NCBI GenBank assembly: GCA_018417955.1
Contig: JACTVC010000003.1
Span: 1,364,001 to 1,428,000 of the forward strand
Reading direction: 5' to 3'
DNA length: 64,000 nt
Source: Laccaria trichodermophora
Taxonomy: Eukaryota; Basidiomycota; Agaricomycetes; Agaricales; Hydnangiaceae
Shown here in pieces: positions 22,539 through 33,755 of the stretch. Below the pieces are notes generated by a model. The model was not told where the DNA came from, made no database searches, and was given only the letters and a program-made list of their open reading frames with translations. How positions within the stretch are numbered: position 1 is the first letter of the stretch; each line of letters starts with the position of its first letter. Position numbers and translations under genes: made by a program.

Positions 22539-25096
22539 TCAATCGTCTATGTCCATCCTTTCCGTGTCCGCCTCTTCTCGGGGTTCATATTCTTCCTCAT
22601 ACATCGCCACGTCCCCGTTTGATATCCTTTGTTGTTTGTGTTCCTCCAACTCGGTCCCAGCTAGTTTGTCCGCATCCTGCACCATGTCCGTCCGGCTTTT
22701 CTTGTAAGACGTTGGATCAACAGCATTGTGGTATCCAGCAGACAATCCTTCTAGTGCCCAGAGGTTGTTACATTGCATGACCCCACCGCTTTCCATCGCT
22801 TGTTGAACTAGTGGCCTCAAGTGAGGATGATCCAAAATTTCGGGATAATATCGTCCGCTGATGAGCCCCAAATTTACAACAGCTTCATGTCCCGGTGAAA
22901 GAATAGGACGGAACTTGTACCCCACAGGTGCTTTCGGTAGCAGGTATGCAGGAGGATCCCATTGCTGAGTATTGGGGCTAGGTAGATTGGGGGAAGATGT
23001 TGAAGGTAGAGAGGAATCTCCGTTTTGCGACGTCGTTCTCCGGGGCAACGATCCCGAAGAAGATGCTGAGTCGTTGGTATGCGGACCATTGACTTGCGGT
23101 GTTGGCTGACCAGGTTCCTCCCAGTCCAATTCCGCGAGTTCATAGAGCATTCCAGATGCCCTGCCCTCCTTCTTCAATAACCCGCCCTCCTTCGGAGTGT
23201 CCACAACAAAAAGCCCATCCAATTTCAAGAAAACCCCCCGACCTCCAGCACCATTAAATACATCGTCGGGCTCCTTCCCTTGCGCTATCCAGAGTTCACG
23301 AGTATCTTTGCCAGGACCTGCTGGGGGGAGAATGTTCTGCGCCCCTTTGGGCGCCAAACTGCGGCGTGGAGACTTCAAGCGAACGAAGTCATCCACCCAT
23401 ATTCTTTCAGCTCCCCACCAGAGGCCCTGGAATCGTATTTGAGTAAATGAGTCCGGCAACCCTGACGAGAGTGGCACTCCAAGGACCTGTGTTGCGGCAG
23501 CTTGTGCCTCGGAGGGTGTCATATTAGGATTTGTTGTAGTGATTTTTGTATAGAATGGAGGTGAGGAGTTGTTGGTAAGTGCATTAGTTTGGGCATTGTG
23601 TCGCCCAGTTGCTTCGATGGCGGCCTGGATCGAATTTTGTAATGGCGTCGATTGGATAGGTGTGGTGTATTCGAATTCCCATTCGTCGGTGAAGGACCAA
23701 AATCCAGAGAGAAGAGAGCCAATCTGGACAGCCATCGCATATGGAGCGACAGCGTCCTTGAAAGATGTTGAAGGGGCGCATGGATTGAATTTGGATAGTT
23801 GCTCTCGGTTGAATTCGAGATTCTCAGGAGGGAAGCGTTGCAAGGCCGCAATTAGTTGAGTTGAGGGCAGATGAGCTTGATATGGCAATACGTGTTCATC
23901 GGCAATGGTATACGAGTGCGAGACGGCAAGAAGTTGGACTTTGTACGTTGTTGATTGCTTCACCGTCCAGGGCAATGGCGGGTCATCGTTCCTTTCCTCT
24001 ATGACTATCCCCCTACCCGTCCCATCATCTTGGAGTCCTTCTGGTTGAGATGAGGACGACGACGCGATTGGTTGTGTCAAAACATCGCCTTCACGGCGCA
24101 CAGGTACGGTTTTCAACTTGACTTGCTCGACTAAAGCGGGCCAATATCGGATGTTGATCCCATCGACGTCGGGAAGTGTGATAGGAGTCTCCAGCGCACA
24201 CCAAACCATTTCTCCCTCTCTAAACCACCGCCTGAGATTCATCGCGGTCTTGGAGCATATAGCTCTAAGATCTGAATTGCGTTCGGCAAGCATAGGCTGC
24301 TTCATAACACCCGACCTTGGTTTCAAAGGTTTGAGCGCTTTTTGCACGGCGGCGTATACCTTTGGATCGCGAGCCCTCTGTTCTCGTATGTGTTTATGAA
24401 AGTCTTTCGCTTTTGGTAACTTGTCGCGTGAAGGTCTTATTCGAGAGGATGTTGGAGATGCAATGCCAGATGTCGAGCGGGCTTGGAGAATATCGCTCAT
24501 AGCAGCAGTGATCTCCTTTTGCGATTTCTTCGAACAGTACTTGCAAGCGCAATTGCTCGGATTCATGGTTGGATCACGCATAAGCCAGATAGCGTGCGGA
24601 ATGAACTCGTTGATGGAGCGGAATTTGTGTTTGGAACCTTACAGAACGAGGTCATTGAATTTTCACAAGCGGTATGAGTTGGATAAAAACACACCGTAGA
24701 GATAGATATCGTGCCTAATATTTCCGTTCGCGGGACCTTTGTTGTGGTCGTACATGCAATATCCATGAGGCCACGTCCTCAAAACATAGTTAGAACCCTC
24801 TAATGAATATTGCGGTTCCGGTCAAGTGAGAATAGAACCAATACGACCGCCGTGATGGACATACCAGCCATTCCCATGTCAATAGCAATTGCACTGGCAG
24901 TTTGAAGTCTCCATCTCACAGCTACAGACGCGTCCAAACCAACAGGTTGCATGAAATTTACATGACCTTCATGGTCGACAACGCGAGTGGTATTCTGAGG
25001 CCAGACGGAGGGAGAACCGTCCGATCGTGGAAAGTCAAGATATTCAGGATTGGGAGGTAGGTCGACTTTGACTTCAGATATCCTTCGAGCAGACAT
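22539..25096 (-). CDS. clr2: Cryptic loci regulator Clr2, heterochromatin silencing factor
   Basis: A subunit of SHREC-type silencing complexes in fission yeast, needed for transcriptional silencing in heterochromatin. Three exons (24865-25096, 24695-24799, 22539-24637) join in frame to 811 residues. The N-terminal block (DGSPSVWPQNTTRVVDHEGHV..., then NYVLRTWPHGYCMYDHN, GNIRHDIYLYG, KFRSINEFIPHAIWLM) is the Clr2 transcription-silencing domain. It is followed by a short Cys motif (CACKYCSKKSQ). The central domain (GEMVWCALETPI, WPALVEQVKLKTV, YKVQLLAV, YQAHLPSTQLIAAL, IRFQGLWWGAERIWVDDFVRL) matches the Clr2 domain. The acidic C-terminus ends YEPREEADTERMDIDD. It is divergent from the orphan gene, 124 bp away. 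Confidence 0.9.
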
Positions 25097-25220
25097 TCTG
25101 CTCTCAGACTCCTCGAATCCCTCTGGTGGGACCGGTGAGGAGGTGTGAATTTGGCGAACCTGGCAATTCAAACTCCGCACACGCACGCACCGCTCTACGA
25201 AAAGCACCACCCAGTGCTCG

Positions 25221-26778
25221 ATGCAAAGCAACGACGAGACAGAGGGAAAGGGAAAAAGAAGTGGAAAAAAACGCAAATTGAGTGAAATCACGACTTCTGT
25301 AGTCGATCTTCCAAAGGGGTGGAAGGAGAAGCTTTTGGCACTTGGGCCTGACTCCCTTGCCAAGGTTCTTGCAGAACTTGCCAACGACGGGCAGATCACT
25401 GCCTCTCAAATAAAGAAAGCAAGACAAAACCTGCCATCCTTCTCGTCCGCAAAATGGACCGAGCTTGCGCCCCAATTCGATCTGAGCCCTGATCTTTCGC
25501 ACATCATATTTGACTCATTCTCGATTCCTTCTGTTTTTCTCCCTCCTTCTTTTCATGAAACTACTGCCGAGGCGGCGTGGCGCATTCAAGACGTCTACCA
25601 AGAACGACCTCTTCAGGTGAGGGAACAAGTGCGAGTTAGAGCCCTTGACGCGGTATGTCCAACCGTCAAAGATTGTTTTCGCGTGCTCACTTTACACCAA
25701 GTATCTCATACCCATTGTTGCATTATTCCATGGTCGAATTATCAATCGACCGGAGGACCCAATAACGACGGCTTACTCTAGCGGAGGTGAGGTTGAGCAT
25801 GAGGTGGGTCTATTGCTCAATTTATGCCACTGACTCTCTGACGGAGACTTGGTACAGCTAGTCATGATTGGGGGTATGCTTTTCTTTGTAATTTTGCGTT
25901 TCCGAGGGGAAGACAACATTGCGCAACTATTTCTTGAGCTCCTTTGTAAGCCTGAATCCTCATTCTTGAGTTATGCTGAGCTTGCCTACAGCCGCCGCCG
26001 AAATGAACAAGAATGTAGAATTTGAAGGCCTGCGTGTTTATGGTTTACTTACCGACATGGAGACTTTTCATTTCTACTCATATGATCAAACCCAAAAGAA
26101 GTTCGCTTTTGACGAGATGCTGCGAGTAAACTCCACAAGAGAAATGTTCATTGCAGATATGATAAGTGGCATGTGGTTTTCCCATTCGGGTTTCTGAGGG
26201 CTCATTTTCTTCCCTAGTGACAAATAAAGTATTCACCGTCATTCTGTTTGCCTATACTGAAGGCCTTGCTGCCATCGTCAAAAAGAGTCGTGAGAGGCGA
26301 CCTGTGTCGCCTGTTAGTTTGTTGTTCTTTGACCTCATGGCAGGAATCTCTAATGTCTCCCCAGATCGGTTCCTCACCCACTGAGCAACTGTTTGGCATT
26401 CACACTGATGACAATGTAAGCCAGAAGGAAACACATTGTGCTCATGACAGTAAATCGACTGAACAATGGGAAATGGCCTTCGCCCTTGTCGCCCAATGCG
26501 TGAACAAGTTCAAGGAGCCCGTTCGTACTATTGAAGATGTTGAAAAAAAGTCTTGCGAGGCAGTTGCATTACTGACAAAAAGGCATGTTTCCAATGTTTT
26601 GCACCTTCTGCAAGGCCTAATGCTGCTCTAGTGTCCTTTCTATCCCACGTGTTTCTGACTATTCAGGGGAGGCAGACCTATCGAACGAAAACGAACTGAG
26701 GACACTGGCCCGCCGCGTTGTCCGAGAAAAATATATGAAAGAGGTTGAACGACACATCCGCGCAACAGATGCTGCTTA
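25221..26778 (+). CDS. Orphan fungal protein, present as a second broken copy nearby
   Basis: Exons 25221-25652, 25702-25803, 25858-25945, 25992-26165, 26218-26312 and 26365 to about 26600 keep frame, and a last exon from about 26668 to 26778 ends ERHIRATDAA. The N-terminus is basic (GKGKRSGKKRKLSE), possibly a nuclear localisation signal. Then come helices and a compact alpha/beta core: YLIPIVALFHGRIINRPEDP, VEHELVMIGGMLFFVIL, DNIAQLFLELLSAAAEMN, GLRVYGLLTDMETFHFYSYD and TNKVFTVILFAYTEGLAAIV. I recognise no named family. The GGMLFFVI strand next to acidic residues faintly recalls nuclease-like folds, but no complete catalytic triad is visible. The last donor is unresolved (possibly GC). A diverged paralogue is at 33756-35143. 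Confidence 0.6.
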
Positions 26779-26941
26779 AAATGTTCCTATTGTCAGACTG
26801 TAATTGTAGTTATACTTTGTTTTTGAGCTATTCCGCACAGCTGAATGAATGTAAGAGGCATTGGACTCTTACCTTCATATTCCATGGAGTTGATACTTTG
26901 AAGAGGACGAACATTGAATTGACATAGACAGTATCACAAAG

Positions 26942-27022
26942 GTCGACTGGCACGCTCTACGTGTCTAAGCCCTACCGCTCAAGGACGTCAAAGAAGCTGC
27001 GCGCTCTCATTACCTTCACCCC
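26942..27022 (+). pseudogene. Truncated 5' fragment of ARE2 (copy A)
   Basis: About 80 nt match the start of the intact ARE2 gene (35299-35376) with few changes, encoding STGTLYVSKPYRS..SKKLRALITF. The match begins at GTCGACTGG and breaks off after ACCTTCACCCC, so no acyltransferase domain is present. It lies 164 nt downstream of the orphan gene stop, as in the inverted copy. Confidence 0.85.
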
Positions 27023-27556
27023 AGCCTCCTACCCATTCGTTGCGCCGTGGTTGAGTCATCTGAGGGGTGAACGCAATCTAAGTGATTTAGGTAGATTAGT
27101 AATACTGATAAGAATGATCCGAGATAACACCGACAACTCAACCGAGCATACAGCCGTCACAAAGAATGACGTCGTTGCAGCGGGAAATGAAAGGATGAAG
27201 ACTGATGAAGACCCGCCAACAGCGACAGCGCCTTGACAGACCTGACAGCGTGTTTGAAGGAAGCGGTGGTCCAGAATGCCCCCGTGTGCCTACTTAGGTT
27301 GACATAAGCAACGTCAATTTTTTTCTAAGGCCGTTTTGTACAAGGTTTTTCTTGCTATGCTTATTCGTTTTCCGTGACATACTGGGGACGACAACTACTG
27401 CATATATTATATGGTATGAGATATCTACATATATCTACAACACACAAGGGTTGGTGTCTGTGCACAGGTACCCAAATCACCCCGTTGCATCCGCCGCGCG
27501 AGCTCAACAGCACGCCGTGCCATGGTCCACATCAACACAAACAAAACTGGTTGGTT
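27023..27556. other. Gene-poor sequence
   Basis: No supported gene. Short frames have no family resemblance. AT-rich near 27400-27450 (ATATATTATATGG). Confidence 0.5.
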
Positions 27557-27890
27557 GCATGTCGCGTCCCATTTGGGGGTGTTGCCGTCGCGTCACTTGT
27601 GTCGCGTCTCTCGTGTCAGGGCATTTTCTCTCTATGCGTCGGTCGCGTACAATCGATGTCAGTCGTTTCATGGTTTGCATGTCGCGTCGCGTCACGTTTG
27701 GGCACGTTGCCGTCGCGTCTCTTGTGTCGCTCTCTGGTGTCTGGGCATTTTTGCTCTATGCGTAGGTCGCGTACAGTCGATGTCAGTCATTTCATGGTTG
27801 CATGTCGCGTCGCGTTGAGTTTGGGCACGTTGCCGTCGCGTCTCGTGTGTCGCTCTCTGGTGTCTGGGCATTTTCGCGTCTATACGCGGT
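27557..27890. repeat. Minisatellite, about 2.8 units of ~121 bp
   Basis: Units begin at 27557, 27677 and 27800, each with GCATGTCGCGTC. Each unit carries TTGCCGTCGCGTC, a TGTGTCGC segment, GGGCATTTT and (units 1 and 2) TCGCGTACA.TCGATGTCAG. The third unit stops near 27890. Frames through it give repetitive peptides but start and stop at random, so I do not call it coding. Confidence 0.85.
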
Positions 27891-30643
27891 AAGCACGTCG
27901 CGTGGATGCCGCGTCAACGAGGCCGAGGGGAGTATTGATGAGGGAGGCTGGGCAGGTATGGGGGTCAGGACCAAAAAGATTTCAAAAGCTGTTTGGCAAC
28001 TGTTGCAATGCTTTGGCTTATTTGGAGATCATCACGTCAATCACGGTGACGGCTGACGTGACACTGACAGGGAAGTTCCCGAAGGTCTAAGCCGAAGGCT
28101 TCCAAGACTACGTCATTCTTTGTGACGGCTGTATTATCAACTCAACCACTGTGCAACGCCTGGCACAAAACATTTGTAAACAAATGGTGCCACAGTGCGG
28201 AAAGGTCACATGCTCTCCGGCCATCCATCGTTACGTTAGCCGCTGGTGTCTTGATTCTCGATGCCGACGTTGTTCCTTCTACTGTAACGACGAAAGATCC
28301 TACGCTCTCAGTATTGCTTTGAGTCTACTGTGGGTCATAGACATGCATTCCGGCAAGGTTAAGACTCGACAGCCATGCCGATATCTAGGGATCAGACGAG
28401 TCCGCTCATACAAGAGGGGTGCTATGCTAAGGACATCGGCCCCTTCAAATTGGCTTGCTGAGCCTGGTTGGTACATGAATATCTTATAATTCTGTAGTGA
28501 GAATAACATATTTCCAAGCTAGTCAGCAAGCAATACCGGACTGTGATGTTGATTCATTCACGGCGAGGGAGATAATGGACGCAACGTGTAAGTACTTCAC
28601 ACTTAGTCCCTTGGGTCAACTTAACCTAACTTTATAATAATTAGGATCTAGATTTCCACAAGCCATGAACTACTTCAGGGCGGCTGCGCCACTCACTTCG
28701 TTGTGGCATATGCGAAGGCAAATTCTTGAGCGACATGTATGCAACTCAAGCGCAACCCCAATCCGCTCTGCCAGCGCCCCATGCAACTAATACAAGGTGG
28801 AAGGGAGTGAACGATGTCGAGGAGCACAAGGGACTTGACGACGCCCGATTACCTGGGATGGCAGTCGTTCGGAGTCGTCATTCAAACAACATTCAAATTT
28901 CAATCCTCCTTACGGTGCACTTCAAACTCGTCGAAGTTTCTGTCCTACATTACTCATACCCCACAATACCGTCCACAGCCAAACTAATCAATTGCAACTG
29001 ATCAGTATTATTCAACTGATCACGGTTCGCCGCATAGCGTTCTTGCGGCAACAAATAATACAATAACACAAAGCAAGTTCTTCCAAGCTTCCGTGCAAAT
29101 GCTCGCCGACGAGGTCCCGGACTCCCAAGGTGATTTCAAATATCTTCTGAATGTAATCGTACTTACCCGCTATGCAAAGCCTTTTGCACAACGACGGTGG
29201 TCGACGTTCGCGCGGTTACCTGATAGATGGGGCCTTGTGGCCGTTTCGACTTTTCGTTTGGGTCGCTGGGGTGACGTGCCGTTCCCTTGTTCCTCTATTC
29301 ATCTTGATGGTTCAAGTTGAATGTTGATTCACCCACACATTTTAGAAATGTCCTGGTGAAGCTGTGCGGCGTAATATCCATGAACGACAATTTGGACTTC
29401 GAGCATGAACGAAATGTTTTGGTGTTCCCCGCATTAGATATATGTATATTGAAAATGAGGGCTGCGGGTGGGGCTAGCTCTCAATATCTACACTTGTATC
29501 TACATAGCAGGTGTAGTGTCAAGAAAGAATTGGCTTGTAAGTCTTTCAATATTTACGTCGAAGACTCGACTATTGTGTAAGCCGCCGCACAACTGGATCA
29601 GCCGGATTATGGCCGGAAGTTAAAATTCACAAAAGCCAGGGATCTCTCCAAAGCCTCAGAAATCCTGGGGGTTTCCGCAGAAAGGGGGTTTCTCAATAGT
29701 TTTATCCGTCTGGGTCACCTCCTCCTCAGTGCTGTCGAGGTGGCTGAACGCCATCTCTGGAATGATGAGAAAAGGAATAGTTTGATCTATTATCAGTGTT
29801 ATCCTCACCCTGAGTTTCTACAGGTCCTAATCCGAGATCCGTACCCTTAGATCTGTGGTCGCCGTGAAGAACACCGTTGAAGAACCCGTTGATTCTCCGA
29901 GTTATTTCTAACACGCCTTACAAGAAGTCGGTAATCAGTCCTCCAACTATCACTGCAGTACGGGATTATCAACCCACGTTCATAGAGGAGGAACCCGATA
30001 GTATTTCGGTTCATCTCAAAAGGTCGAGAGCGTCTTTTAATCACCCAGTCGCTCGCCAACATGAACACCTCAGTATTCGGACATCCAGTCCAGAATAGTT
30101 CCTCTCATGCGCTAAAGGAATTATTTGGCGCGTAGTAGGGAACCCAGAACACCCTGGCTGTTAATCTGTCGGAAAAATCCCAATTAGCATATGAGTCATT
30201 GCGGCAGCTGATGAACCTATGAGTGTTGATCAGTCTCCAAGGGCAGACATATTTGCATGTTATCAGGTCATGTAACCTCGCGCTAAGCACTAGCAACTGC
30301 TGAGAGGTTTCCGTGGACGAGCACATCAGAGTTTATTAGGTTGTATCAGTCTACACTAATCTCGGGTATCCTTCGTGAGTCCTGTCAAGCCTCTCAAATT
30401 GGAGCTTCCTATTGGCTTCCCAGACTTCTTAGAATGTGTTGGACGAGGTGACATTGGTCAAACATTGGTAGGAAAATTTGTACAAGTCAACATAGAGCAC
30501 AGTCTGGGAAGCCGTTGGTGTTCATTTAGACAACGAGGAAGAGGTAGGTCGGGTTCGCGAGAATGTTCATAGCCGGCGCCGGAGCCCCACTGATTGTTTG
30601 GTTGGCATAATGCGTCATTTTGTCGGAAATTCACAGGAGCAGC
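27891..30643. other. Gene-poor accessory DNA
   Basis: I find no open frame with recognisable protein signal, no RNA gene and no complete mobile element. Short frames of 60-110 codons are not linked by convincing introns. It may be decayed transposon or duplication debris. Confidence 0.5.
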
Positions 30644-31152
30644 TAGTGTTGATGGCGAAACCTCCCAGAGCATTCGCCAGTCGCCGGCGTGGCGAGGCGG
30701 CTGGCGTGGGAACCTGGCGAATGGTGGCGAGACTGGCGAGACGGATATTTATTCAGTGAGTTGTTCAGAACACAAAAAACAGTATTATAAGCTCTAGTTG
30801 ACGTGTAAGGATTAAGTTAGCCAGAAATTTCCAGATAGCTTCACAAATGTATGGATAGTGAGGAGCACGGCACCTTCCGAATTGCGCTGCAGATGTATTC
30901 AAAATCCACAGATCAAGCTTTTGTCAATTGGAACGCCATTTCAATGAAACGGAACTGTTGAATCTCCGCTGATAATGATTTTGAAGGTTTTCATACGAAA
31001 AGTGTGAGCCGAAAACATTTGTAAGTCCGAATATCACCTGGTAGATCGCCAGGTCTCGCCACCCCTTTCCAGAAATTTTTAGTCGCCACCTGGCGATCGC
31101 CAGGTGGCGAGGCGTGGCGAGGCGAGATGGCGAAGTTTCGCCAACAACACTA
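30644..31152. mobile_element. Non-autonomous hAT-like element (MITE) 1
   Basis: This 509-bp element begins TAGTGTTGATGGCGAAAC and ends GTTTCGCCAACAACACTA; the ends are inverted repeats with one mismatch in 18. It is flanked by the 8-bp direct repeat GGAGCAGC at 30636-30643 and 31153-31160. An 8-bp target duplication with TAG..-type ends is the mark of hAT transposons. The subterminal regions are packed with TGGCGA motifs in both orientations. No transposase is encoded. Confidence 0.88.
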
Positions 31153-31414
31153 GGAGCAGCCCCACAAACATTGAGATGCTCGAATATATAAAGGGGGAGG
31201 AATCAACCCACCACGGATGCAGTCGCATAATCATTCCAATCGCCCAGCCCCCTCGGATTCCAAGAACATGCCAGTTCTCAGCATGGACGCTTCCCGAGCT
31301 GGCTTGTTCAAGGTGACTGATTGTTGTCCATTGCGTGGCGTTTAACTGATATCATGTGATTGTGTTTCGGACACTCCCCAAGCCAAATTGAATCGTCTCA
31401 GTCACAATTTTGCG
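31153..31414. other. Spacer between MITE 1 and the 51-bp repeat
   Basis: It includes the right target-site copy. A possible TATA-like stretch (ATATATAAAGG) at 31184-31194 precedes the repeat-bearing frame, but no gene can be confirmed. Confidence 0.4.
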
Positions 31415-31570
31415 GATATCACCAACGGCGAGGACGACAACTCCAGCCATCAGCCCAAATGTCGGGATATCATTAACGACGAGGACAACAATTCCAGCCA
31501 TCGGCCCAAACGTCGGGATATCGTTAATGACGAGGACGACAACTCCCTGAGCCATCAGCCCAAACGTCGC
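31415..31570 (+). repeat. 51-bp tandem repeat, three units, coding for 17-residue repeats
   Basis: Units at 31415-31465, 31466-31516 and 31517-31570 (the last with a 3-bp insertion) each begin GATATC. All lengths are multiples of three. An open plus-strand frame (31388-31651) reads them as DI-N-ED-NSSH-PK-R. Frame preservation suggests past or present coding, but there is no other sign of a gene. Confidence 0.75.
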
Positions 31571-32225
31571 CAAACTCACTGGATGCCGTGTGTCAGAGGT
31601 GGCTCAGACGACCGGTCAGGTTCGTTTATATTCTACGAGAGCTGGCAGTGAGGCAACACCAGTCTAGTCACGGTATCTGCCATTATGTAGTAGTGCACAC
31701 CCAGCTCAAAATACATTGATTTGACGTTCTCTTTGGTGTGAGACCTAAAGATTATGCTCGGAAAGATTCCAGTCCCAAATCGTAGTTCGTCAACCTAACC
31801 ACTAACACACCCGCTCAGTACTAACACACCTGCTCAGTACTAAAATGTCCAGTAATCACTGATCTAAGTGAGGGGGTCTATCACACCCATACGCAAGTTC
31901 TGTGGCTGAAATGCATCCCGAAATACTGATGACCTGATGCACACATATGAGCACCATATTGGTGCATCTAGGTTTTTCTCGAATTTTCCGACATCAAGTT
32001 TACGATTTTTCTTAGCTTTGGGTTCTGTATGTATGCCAAGAAATTTTCTACTTCTCGACGATAGCAGGCTCCAAGGATTTCAAAGTCGTTTGCTGACCAG
32101 AATTCGTCCGAGTCGGCCTTGCCCACCTTGGTAAGAGAGGAATACCTTCTCCACTGGTTATTAGATCTTCCTCTGCTTTGTTTCGACATTGTTTGAGGTG
32201 TCGATTCAAGTTTATAGGCTCGTCA
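31571..32225. other. Gene-poor accessory DNA
   Basis: No supported gene. A short direct repeat of ACTAACACACC.GCTCAGTACTAA occurs near 31800-31843. Confidence 0.45.
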
Positions 32226-32281
32226 CCAGCCGTTATGGTCAGATACTGATTTCGGATCAGAATACTTACCATAACGGCTGG
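32226..32281. repeat. Inverted repeat, stem-loop potential
   Basis: CCAGCCGTTATGGT at 32226-32239 is the exact reverse complement of ACCATAACGGCTGG at 32268-32281. Pairing can continue imperfectly inward to a TTCGG loop. It could be a very small MITE or transcriptional hairpin; no target duplication was seen. Confidence 0.6.
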
Positions 32282-33092
32282 GAGGGATTGACCGTGATTG
32301 AACCGATGAACTTTTTTAAAGTCCGAGTGACCCAAAAAGGTAACCAATACACGTGCACATGCCAATATCTCAAGCCCATCGCATGCAAGACCGGGTCCGT
32401 GACGCGTCAGTGAGGCATGTCTCGTACGTAGAGCAAAGCGGAGTGAAAATATAATTCTATTCTAGAGTCCAAAAGCAATATACAATTAGCGACCTCGGGC
32501 TGACATTGGCAAATGTCGTCCAAAAGGGAACTGCCGTGCTGCACGAGCTTTGTGAGGACTGGTGTTGATCCTTCGTGATGAAGAGGGATTTGAGGGAGGT
32601 GTGTAGGGTCGGGGAGCAGACACCCTCGATGAGCCTGAGGGCCACACTGAGGTGATCTTCTTTGTGCTTTTCCTGCTGCTTCTTTTCCTGCTCCTCTGCT
32701 GCTTTCCTTCCCTCTTCTTTCCTATTCTCTGCTGCTGAAGTTCATCGTGACCTAACCCAAAGTTTTATACTCTCTCGATGCAACTCTTCGTCATTTTCTT
32801 CTTTTTGAAACACGTGCGAATGCGTTGAGAAACTCGAAAGGTATTTGTGACGGTGTGTTGATAAGAGTGCCGAAAGTGTTGACAAAGCTGGAAGAGCGTT
32901 TTCGGAGGGGGGCCGGCGTATGAGGAGGTGAGTTTTAGCTGGCGAAGGTGCGTTTGCGCTGCGACATGATAGTTGAAGATAGCGTTGAAGTCGCGTCGTG
33001 CTGATATGGCCGTGCACGTGCATCGTGTATTTCCTTTTTAGCTCACTCGGACGCAATAAAAAGTTCATCTATTCGATCACGGTTAAACCCTA
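32282..33092. other. Gene-poor region with a polypyrimidine tract
   Basis: The plus strand is CT-rich at 32660-32740. On the minus strand a TATA-like box (GTATAAAAC, about 32762-32770) precedes a short Glu/Lys/Gln-rich frame that is soon interrupted. It may be a decayed gene; I cannot support a protein. Confidence 0.35.
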
Positions 33093-33193
33093 CCAGTCTC
33101 TATGGAATCAATTACCCGTGCACAACCCTCCTAATCCGGACTGACCTAAAAAAACACATCTGTTGCCTTGGGTTTTGATTCCATAGAGACTGG
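33093..33193. repeat. 101-bp inverted-repeat element at the duplication edge
   Basis: CCAGTCTCTATGGAATCAA at 33093-33111 is an exact reverse complement of TTGATTCCATAGAGACTGG at 33175-33193, with a 63-nt spacer. No clear target duplication. It lies about 155 bp from the end of the recognisable inverted ARE2 fragment. Confidence 0.7.
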
Positions 33194-33349
33194 AGTCGAG
33201 TCTACAAGTTTATAAGAATGATTTTTTGTAAAGCGAACCCGATATGATCAGCTCCGCTATTAGAATGGTATAGATTGGTCAATAATTCCCTTAGAATATC
33301 CATCTCCTCGAACAAATCCCTGCGCCCTTTCCGTGATACTACCTTTCCA

Positions 33350-33597
33350 TAGGAAGTTATAAAAATGAAGAATTGAAAAGGTGTCGGAGAAAAAACCCTG
33401 TAGAGTCGGATGAGTGAATTCATGAAGGTGGCGGAGAGATTGGGATAACGGCGTCCATACTCGGAACTCATGGTGATGGACGTCTCATTGCCGATGTCGA
33501 AGACGGACTTGCGAGGGGTGAAGGTAATGAGAGCGCACAGCTTCTTTGACGACCTTGAGCGGCAGGGCTTGGACACGTAGAGCGTGCCAGTCGACGT
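33350..33597 (-). pseudogene. Inverted 5' fragment of ARE2 (copy B), with intron 1
   Basis: On the minus strand this matches intact ARE2 from GTCGACTGG through exon 1 (STGTLYVSKP, SKKLCALITFTPRKS, FDIGNETSIT). It continues through an intron resembling ARE2 intron 1 into the start of exon 2, then the match fades. Because the intron is present the copy arose at DNA level, not by reverse transcription. A 3-nt change within GAGTTCCGA-like sequence does not affect this. Confidence 0.85.
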
Positions 33598-33755
33598 TTG
33601 TAATACTCTCTAAGTATGTCAATTCAATATTTGTCCTCTTCAAAGTATCAATGGAATATGAAGGTAAGAGTCCAATGCAGCTTACATTTATTCAGCTGTG
33701 TGGAATACCTCAAAAACAAAGTATAATTACAATTACAGTCTTACGATAAGAACAT

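Noticed and set aside
24800..25399. 199-codon minus frame spanning the CLR2 start and the orphan gene exon 1
   Set aside because: Only its part below 25096 is real (CLR2 exon 1); the upstream half is antisense to the orphan gene.
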